A DNA stretch of 19,418 nucleotides from Streptosporangiaceae bacterium (GTDB lineage Bacteria; Actinomycetota; Actinomycetes; Streptosporangiales; Streptosporangiaceae): positions 1-19,418 of the forward strand of contig JASHQP010000438.1 of assembly GCA_030039095.1 (NCBI GenBank). Reading direction: 5' to 3'. The position numbers and the translations under genes were made by a program. Of the stretch, positions 15,162 through 19,418 are shown piece by piece (position 1 is the stretch's first letter; every line of letters begins with the position of its first letter). Under the pieces are notes generated by a model. The model saw only the letters and a list, made by a program, of their open reading frames with translations. It was not told the origin of the DNA and did no database searches.

Positions 15162-15180
15162 CCAAGGCCAGGCGCGCGCG

Positions 15181-15209
15181 TTGACCGCAGAGTGCGCCGC
15201 AGGCATACT
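15181..15209 (+). promoter_or_regulatory. Promoter of the paaABCD operon
   Basis: TTGACC (15181-15186) and CATACT (15204-15209) are separated by 17 nt, an ordinary sigma-70-type promoter, with transcription expected near 15216. The operator at 15213-15230 covers that start point. Confidence 0.55.
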
Positions 15210-15212
15210 TGG

Positions 15213-15230
15213 ACCAACCGTTCGGTCGGG
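15213..15230. promoter_or_regulatory. TetR-type operator, site 3 (paaA promoter)
   Basis: ACCAACCGTTCGGTCGGG matches ACCNACCGNNCGGTNGGT at all but one fixed position. It lies across the predicted transcription start of paaA, 10 nt before the GTG, consistent with repression. Confidence 0.65.
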
Positions 15231-15240
15231 AGGCTTCAGA

Positions 15241-16128
15241 GTGGCAGGAGCAACGCAGCTAGCGGAAAAGCCGATCCAACAGGTTGAGCCCTGGCAGGAC
15301 CTCTCCGATGACTACCGTGCCGCGGCCACCCGGATGATCGAGTTTCACATGATGAGCGAGATCGTAGGGCCGGTACACGAGTTCCGCTGGGTACCGCGGG
15401 CTCCGTCTCTCCAGGCGAAGCTCGTGTTCGCCGCGAAGTCGCAGGACGAGGTGGGCCACGGCCTGATGCTCATGCGCGTCTGCCAGGACCTCACCGGCAA
15501 GTCCCGCGCCGAGTACGCCGAGCAGATCCTCGATGGCCCGCCCCGCTTCATGAATATCTTCCACTACCCGTGGGACGAGTGGGTCGATCCGGCGATCGTG
15601 GCCTGGCTGATCGACGGGGCCGAGATAGAGCGGCAGGCGACGCTGCTGCGCAGCAGCTACGGCCCCTATGCGCGGGCCATGCGCAAGATCCTTAAAGAGG
15701 AGGGATTTCACCATCACTGCGGCCGGTTCCTGATCGGGCAGATGATGGCGGGCAACTCCCGGCAGCGTGCAGCCGTGCAACGGGGTGTCGAGCGCTGGTG
15801 GCTGCGCACCCTGGCCATGTTCGGCCCCAGGGACGAGAACTCCAAGCATGGCCCGAGGCTCATGGCCTTTGGCCTGAAACTCGCGCATAACGAAGCGCTG
15901 CGCCAATCGTGGCTGACCAAGTTCGTGCCGCAGATTCACGCCATGGGGCTGGAGATCCCCGACGGCAATCTCTCCCGCGACCCGGAAAACGGGACGTGGT
16001 CCTACACCGAGCCCGACTGGCAGGAATTCTCGTCCCTGCTGCGAGGCGGCAGCCCGGTCGGGGCGCAGTTGCAGCACGACCTGCGCCACGCCCGCGATGT
16101 CAACGCCTGGCTGCTCGGGGAGGACTAG
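15241..16128 (+). CDS. paaA: Phenylacetyl-CoA epoxidase-type monooxygenase, catalytic subunit A
   Basis: PaaA is the diiron catalytic subunit of ring-1,2-phenylacetyl-CoA epoxidase, which adds one oxygen atom to the CoA-bound substrate. The 295-aa protein keeps the whole ligand set of this ferritin-like family: Glu40 (SEIVG), Glu70 and His73 (QDEVGH), Asp125 (WLIDG), Glu154 and His157 (KEEGFHHH). YGPYARAM and MFGPRDENS are also typical. Compared with E. coli PaaA as I recall it, the segment after SEIVG (PVHEFRWVPRAPSL) differs, which may alter substrate choice. GTG at 15241 follows GGGAGG by 7 nt; the frame extends to 15130 inside the upstream gene but without support. It is first of four overlapping genes. 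Whether phenylacetyl-CoA is the real substrate is open. Confidence 0.95.
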   Translation: MAGATQLAEKPIQQVEPWQDLSDDYRAAATRMIEFHMMSEIVGPVHEFRWVPRAPSLQAKLVFAAKSQDEVGHGLMLMRVCQDLTGKSRAEYAEQILDGPPRFMNIFHYPWDEWVDPAIVAWLIDGAEIERQATLLRSSYGPYARAMRKILKEEGFHHHCGRFLIGQMMAGNSRQRAAVQRGVERWWLRTLAMFGPRDENSKHGPRLMAFGLKLAHNEALRQSWLTKFVPQIHAMGLEIPDGNLSRDPENGTWSYTEPDWQEFSSLLRGGSPVGAQLQHDLRHARDVNAWLLGED

Positions 16129-16400
16129 TGGGCTACCTGCGCATTTACGAGGTCTTCCGCCAGAAGGCGCCCGGCGACGCGCACGTGCACGTCGGCGAGG
16201 TGGAGGCACCTGACGCCGAGGCGGCCATGGTGGCGGCCAAGGAACACTTCGCGCGGCGGGAAGTATGCTGCAGCCTTTGGGTGGCGGACCGGTCTCAGGT
16301 GCTGCGCAGCCAGTGGGAACCTGAGGTGTTCGACGCCGGCCGGGCCAAGGCTTACCGGCGGTCCGGCGGGCTCCGGGCGTCATCCGGCGCGCAGACGTGA
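16128..16400 (+). CDS. paaB: Phenylacetyl-CoA epoxidase-type subunit B
   Basis: The 90-aa product matches PaaB, the small bridging subunit that helps assemble PaaA-PaaC heterodimers and is needed for activity. Diagnostic blocks are LRIYEVFRQKAPGDAHVHVG near the N-terminus and ARREVCCSLWVADRSQV, followed by a KAYRR tail. The GTG start overlaps the paaA stop by one base (TAGTG), with GGGGAGG just upstream. Length is near the usual 95 aa. Translation is coupled to both neighbours. Confidence 0.94.
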   Translation: MGYLRIYEVFRQKAPGDAHVHVGEVEAPDAEAAMVAAKEHFARREVCCSLWVADRSQVLRSQWEPEVFDAGRAKAYRRSGGLRASSGAQT

Positions 16401-17155
16401 ACCCGGCTGGCACGCCCCCGCCCGGTTCGCTGACCGTCAGCCAAGCCGCGCGGGACGCCTTCACCTGGCTGGCCGACGACGAGCTGCTGACCGGCCACGT
16501 TCTGACGTCGGTGGCCGGGTGGGGACCGGAACTGGAGATCAACATCGCACTCTCGTCGATGGGACAGGACGAGATAGCTCACGCCCAGCAGTTCTACGCC
16601 CTGGCGTTCGGAAGCGACGGGGTCGAACGGGCGGCGTATGAGCGGCCGCCCGCGGCGTTCCGCGCCAGCGCGCTCGCCCGCACCTACCCGGCGGAGTGGG
16701 AACGGCTCCTGGCCCGCCAGTTCCTGTACGAGACCGCCAGCGCCGCCCGGGCTGCGGTGCTCGCTGACGCGTGCGTGGCTGAGCTCGCCGCGCTGGTGAC
16801 CGAGATGGAGCACGAAGAGCGGTACCACCTCGACTTCTGGCGTACCTGGCTGCGCACGACCACGACGCGGTCGGCCGGTGCCCGCGATCGGGTGCAGCGC
16901 GCGTTCGACCGGATGTGGCCGTTGGCCACCATCTCGTTCTTGCCGGAGCGCCCGGACGCGGTCGAGGCGGCGCTCGGCCTCCCGGCCGAGGCCCTGCACC
17001 TCGCCCGTGATGGCTGGCTATCGGCAACGCAAGCGGCTTGCGGGCAGCTCGGGCTGAGCTTGGCTAACGGAAATCCGGATCCGGAACTGGACCGGCTCGA
17101 GCTGATGCTCGGCGAGATGCGCTGCGTCTACCAGACGGCGCCGGGACGGTGGTGA
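16397..17155 (+). CDS. paaC: Phenylacetyl-CoA epoxidase-type subunit C
   Basis: PaaC is the structural, non-catalytic ferritin-like partner of PaaA. The 252-aa protein shows WLADDELLTGHVLTSVAGWG, GQDEIAHAQQFY (ExxH remnant), the ETASAARAAVLADACVAELA helix and EMEHEERYHLDFW. These match the PaaC family and length (about 250 aa). The start is the GTG overlapping the paaB stop (GTGA); no separate ribosome binding site is seen, so it depends on coupled translation. The stop overlaps the start of paaD in GTGGTGA. Confidence 0.94.
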   Translation: MNPAGTPPPGSLTVSQAARDAFTWLADDELLTGHVLTSVAGWGPELEINIALSSMGQDEIAHAQQFYALAFGSDGVERAAYERPPAAFRASALARTYPAEWERLLARQFLYETASAARAAVLADACVAELAALVTEMEHEERYHLDFWRTWLRTTTTRSAGARDRVQRAFDRMWPLATISFLPERPDAVEAALGLPAEALHLARDGWLSATQAACGQLGLSLANGNPDPELDRLELMLGEMRCVYQTAPGRW

Positions 17156-17742
17156 GCGCGGTGACCGCCACGGACGACGTGCAGGCAGCGGTCATGCAGG
17201 CGCTGACCGAGGTCGAGGATCCGGAAATGCCGGTCAGCATCGTGGACCTCGGCATGGTGCGGAGGGTCACGGTGTCCGGTGGCGCAGCAATTGTCCAGCT
17301 CGCGCCCACGTTCCTGGCCTGCCCCGCGCTCTGGCTCGTCGAGGCGGAGGTGAAGCAATCGGTCACCCGCGTGCCGAACGTGACGGAGTGCGACGTCGTC
17401 TGGCTTCAGGGCGGCTGGTCTGGGGCGGATGTCAGCGAGGCCGGGCGGCGGGCCCTGGCCGGGGCCGGCCTGGCCGTGCCCGGCGCCGACGGCACGGTCG
17501 CCTGCCCCTTCTGCGGGTCGCGCGACGCAGCGGGGACCGCATCGTTTGGATCGGCCGTCTGCCGTTCCGCGGCCTTCTGCCCGGCCTGCCGAACGCCCTT
17601 TGAGGTGCTGAAGGTGAAGCGTACTGCCGGGCAGACCGCGCCTCAGCCGGATGCACTCCGTGCCGGGCGCCGGCTCTCCGCCGCCGCGCCGCCAGCCCGG
17701 CCGTCCCCCGCGGCCCGGATGCCGTCGATGAAGAGACGGTAG
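17152..17742 (+). CDS. paaD: Phenylacetyl-CoA epoxidase maturation protein D with extended tail
   Basis: PaaD is a DUF59/MIP18 protein needed to mature the oxygenase system, thought to act on the Fe-S cluster of the reductase PaaE. The N-terminal DUF59 part has VEDPEMPVSIVDLGMVRRV and a conserved Cys in FLACPALWLVEAEV. The C-terminal zinc ribbon has CPFCGS and CPACRTPFEVLK pairs. After VLKVK comes an unusual tail of about 45 Ala/Arg/Pro-rich residues that overlaps the convergent tetR gene by 100 bp. Possible starts are GTG 17149, 17152 and 17161; 17152 is chosen because it overlaps the paaC stop. No paaE follows, although PaaE is the usual next gene. Confidence 0.9.
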   Translation: MSAVTATDDVQAAVMQALTEVEDPEMPVSIVDLGMVRRVTVSGGAAIVQLAPTFLACPALWLVEAEVKQSVTRVPNVTECDVVWLQGGWSGADVSEAGRRALAGAGLAVPGADGTVACPFCGSRDAAGTASFGSAVCRSAAFCPACRTPFEVLKVKRTAGQTAPQPDALRAGRRLSAAAPPARPSPAARMPSMKRR

Positions 17743-18299
17743 TACTCAGCGGCAAGCCGCTCGACGGTGAGCTTCTTGCTCGGCTCGTACCAGAGATAGG
17801 TGTAGTTGTGCATGCCCAGCCAGGCGAGCGCCGCGACCCTGACGTCCGAGATGGCGAACTCGCCGGCCGCCACGCCGTCGGACAGGATGCGCTCGATCTG
17901 CTGCTCGTAACGCCGCCGGCTGTCGGTGAACAGCCGGGCACGCTCACCGGTGAGCGCCTTGTGCTCGTGCAGGAACACCCAGACATGGTCGGGGTAGGTA
18001 GCGATAACCCAGATCTGCTGCTGGCCAAGCTGGCGCAGTCGTTCGGCCGCTGGTTCGTCGAGCTCCGCGATCCGGGTGGCCAGGCCGAGCACCTGATTCA
18101 TCACCCGTTCGTGGATGAGGTAGAGCAGGTTCTCCTTGGATTCGACGTAGTAGTAAAGCGAGCCCTTGCCCAGTCCGACGGCCTGGCAGAGTTCAGCGGT
18201 GCCGGTCGCGTCGTAGCCGCGTTCGGCGAACAGTTTCGCCGCAGCATCGACGATCCCGGTGCGCCGGTCGTGCCAGCGTTGTCCCCGCTGCTGTGGCAC
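17643..18299 (-). CDS. TetR family transcriptional regulator, likely controls this locus
   Basis: The 218-aa product has the TetR DNA-binding domain at about residues 12-60: GIVDAAAKLFAERGYDATGT and ELCQAVGLGKGSLYYYVESK. The C-terminal ligand domain includes VFLHEHKALTGERARLF and HNYTYLWYEP, resembling acyl-CoA-responsive TetR members such as KstR2. GTG at 18299 is preceded by AAGGAG with 5-nt spacing and is preferred over the longer frame to 18344. It is the nearest regulator to three identical operator-like sites, so it probably binds them and is released by an acyl-CoA intermediate; this is inference. It lies 61 bp downstream of the acyl-CoA dehydrogenase on the same strand and overlaps the end of paaD tail to tail. 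Confidence 0.92.
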   Translation of the reverse strand: MPQQRGQRWHDRRTGIVDAAAKLFAERGYDATGTAELCQAVGLGKGSLYYYVESKENLLYLIHERVMNQVLGLATRIAELDEPAAERLRQLGQQQIWVIATYPDHVWVFLHEHKALTGERARLFTDSRRRYEQQIERILSDGVAAGEFAISDVRVAALAWLGMHNYTYLWYEPSKKLTVERLAAEYYRLFIDGIRAAGDGRAGGAAAESRRPARSASG

Positions 18300-18360
18300 G
18301 CTTCTCCTTATTTCCAATTCCCGAGTAGACGGAAAAGGTATCACCGGAAACCGCCAGGAC

Positions 18361-19418
18361 TCACTCGAGCCCGCGCGCGATCACCAGCTGCTGAATCTCG
18401 CTGGTCCCCTCGCCGATCTCCAAGATCTTTGCGTCGCAATAAAAGCGGGCCACGTCGGAGTCCAGCATATAGCCGTAGCCACCGTGGATCTGGACCGCTT
18501 CCCTCGCCGCATCGACCGCGGTTCTGCTCGCCTTGAGCTTGGCCATCGCGGCGGCCTGCTCGAACGGCTGCCCGGCGTCACGCAGTGCGGCGGCCCGGTA
18601 GGTCAGCAGCCGGGATGCCTCCAGTTCGGTAGCCATGTCCGCAAGCTTGAAGGCGATAGCCTGATTCTCGATGAGGGGCCGGCCGAACTGCCGTCGCTGG
18701 CGTGCGTATGCGGTGGACAGCTCGAGCATGGCAGCGGCCAGGCTGACCGACAGAGCAGCCACCGTGATCCGCCCCACGCCAAGGACGGCAAGAAATTGCG
18801 AAAGGCCACGGCCAGGGCTGCCCAGCAGGTTACCGGCGGGGACCCAGACATCTTCGAAGACGAGCTCGCGGGTGTCCAGCCCTTTCCATCCGATGCCGTT
18901 CAGCTTCGGCCCGAGTGTGAACCCAGGGGTATCTTTCTCGACCACGAAATTGGCAAACTGGGCCCGCCCGGTTTCTTCGTCGTCGTCAAGGCGGGCGAGC
19001 AGCGTGACGCCGAAGCTCATCGCCGTTCCGGCATTGGAGATAAACATTTTGCGCCCGTTGATGAGCCATCCGCCATCCCGCCTCGCCGCGCGAGTGCGTA
19101 TCGCGCCTGCATCGCTGCCGGCATCCGGCTCGGTGAGCCCGAACGCCCCCAGCGCGCGTCCCTCCGCAAGGGGCCGGAGCCATCTGTTTCGCTGCTCGTC
19201 GGTACCAAAACGCATAAGAGGCAGGCTGCCGATGGTGGAGTGAGCCTGCCAGGCAGCCGCCACTGACTGATCCGCACGCCCTATGTGCTCCATCGCCGCC
19301 ACGAACCCAACGGTGGTGGCCCCGCTACCACCCCATTCCTCCGGGATCAGCAGCCCGAGCAGGCCGGCTTGGCCCATCCGCTCCAAGATCTCCACCGGGC
19401 AGCGCCCGGCAGCCCAGG
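18361..19418 (-). CDS. Acyl-CoA dehydrogenase (partial, N-terminus outside window)
   Basis: This FAD enzyme removes hydrogens across the alpha-beta bond of an acyl-CoA. The visible 352 residues cover nearly the whole protein: GLLIPEEWGGSGATTVG, signature AFGLTEPDAGSDAGA, INGRKMFISNAGTA, RRQFGRPLIENQAIAFKLAD, QIHGGYGYMLDSDVARFYCD and the C-terminal EIGEGTSEIQQLVIARGLE, whose EGT carries the catalytic Glu. The frame stays open to the window edge (…WAAGRCPVEILERMGQ), so about 30-40 N-terminal residues are missing. It runs toward the TetR gene with a 61-bp gap, probably one operon. It belongs functionally to the CoA-thioester catabolism of this locus; chain or ring specificity is unknown. Confidence 0.95.
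   Translation of the reverse strand, partial: WAAGRCPVEILERMGQAGLLGLLIPEEWGGSGATTVGFVAAMEHIGRADQSVAAAWQAHSTIGSLPLMRFGTDEQRNRWLRPLAEGRALGAFGLTEPDAGSDAGAIRTRAARRDGGWLINGRKMFISNAGTAMSFGVTLLARLDDDEETGRAQFANFVVEKDTPGFTLGPKLNGIGWKGLDTRELVFEDVWVPAGNLLGSPGRGLSQFLAVLGVGRITVAALSVSLAAAMLELSTAYARQRRQFGRPLIENQAIAFKLADMATELEASRLLTYRAAALRDAGQPFEQAAAMAKLKASRTAVDAAREAVQIHGGYGYMLDSDVARFYCDAKILEIGEGTSEIQQLVIARGLE

Noticed and set aside
15259..16545. 428-aa reverse frame opposite paaA and paaB
   Set aside because: Shadow of conserved diiron oxygenase genes, with no domain of its own.
18259..19266. 335-aa forward frame opposite the acyl-CoA dehydrogenase
   Set aside because: Antisense shadow; the reverse strand carries both acyl-CoA dehydrogenase signatures.

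Overview
The window is high-GC bacterial DNA with many GTG starts, several leaderless-looking genes and actinobacterial-type gene neighbourhoods (metX-metY-CoA-binding protein, fused and unfused acyl-CoA catabolism genes, TetR and FadR-type regulators). It most likely comes from a member of the Actinomycetota; I cannot place it more finely from sequence alone. No rRNA, tRNA, CRISPR array or intact transposon was found.

Left part (1-3475): a cut-off reverse-strand gene at the edge (possibly endonuclease V-like), a 70-aa charged small protein, then a reverse-strand redox group: an OsmC-family protein, an FAD-dependent NAD(P)-binding monooxygenase-like protein whose only sensible start codon is ATC, and a DUF899 thioredoxin-like protein. 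Middle-left (3476-6571): a compact forward operon for direct-sulfhydrylation methionine/homocysteine synthesis, metX, metY and a CoA-binding-domain protein, with the last two overlapping by ATGA. Middle (6572-8459): an accessory-looking stretch with short repeats, two small divergent hypothetical genes, a methyltransferase-like gene broken by a single-base frameshift, a 50-aa double-spanning membrane protein and a hairpin-rich spacer.

Right part (8460-19418): a catabolic locus. A FadR-type GntR regulator is divergent from an acyl-CoA ligase. Then follow an HSD10-like short-chain dehydrogenase, a single-chain fusion of acetoin-dehydrogenase-type E1 alpha and beta, a divergent 2,3-butanediol-dehydrogenase-like zinc alcohol dehydrogenase, a paaABCD set encoding a phenylacetyl-CoA epoxidase-type multicomponent monooxygenase, a TetR regulator and an acyl-CoA dehydrogenase running off the right edge. 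Three copies of one operator-like motif (ACCRACCGKTCGRT) lie in the promoters of the SDR, the E1/alcohol dehydrogenase pair and paaA, which suggests one regulon, probably under the local TetR.

The usual phenylacetate partners paaE, paaG, paaZ and paaK are absent. Instead the oxygenase sits with enzymes that could oxidise a vicinal diol to a ketol and cleave it with thiamine diphosphate. My inference is that this is a paralogous Paa-type oxygenase locus acting on a different CoA thioester, with an unusual C-C cleavage step. The enzyme families are well supported; the pathway is a hypothesis.
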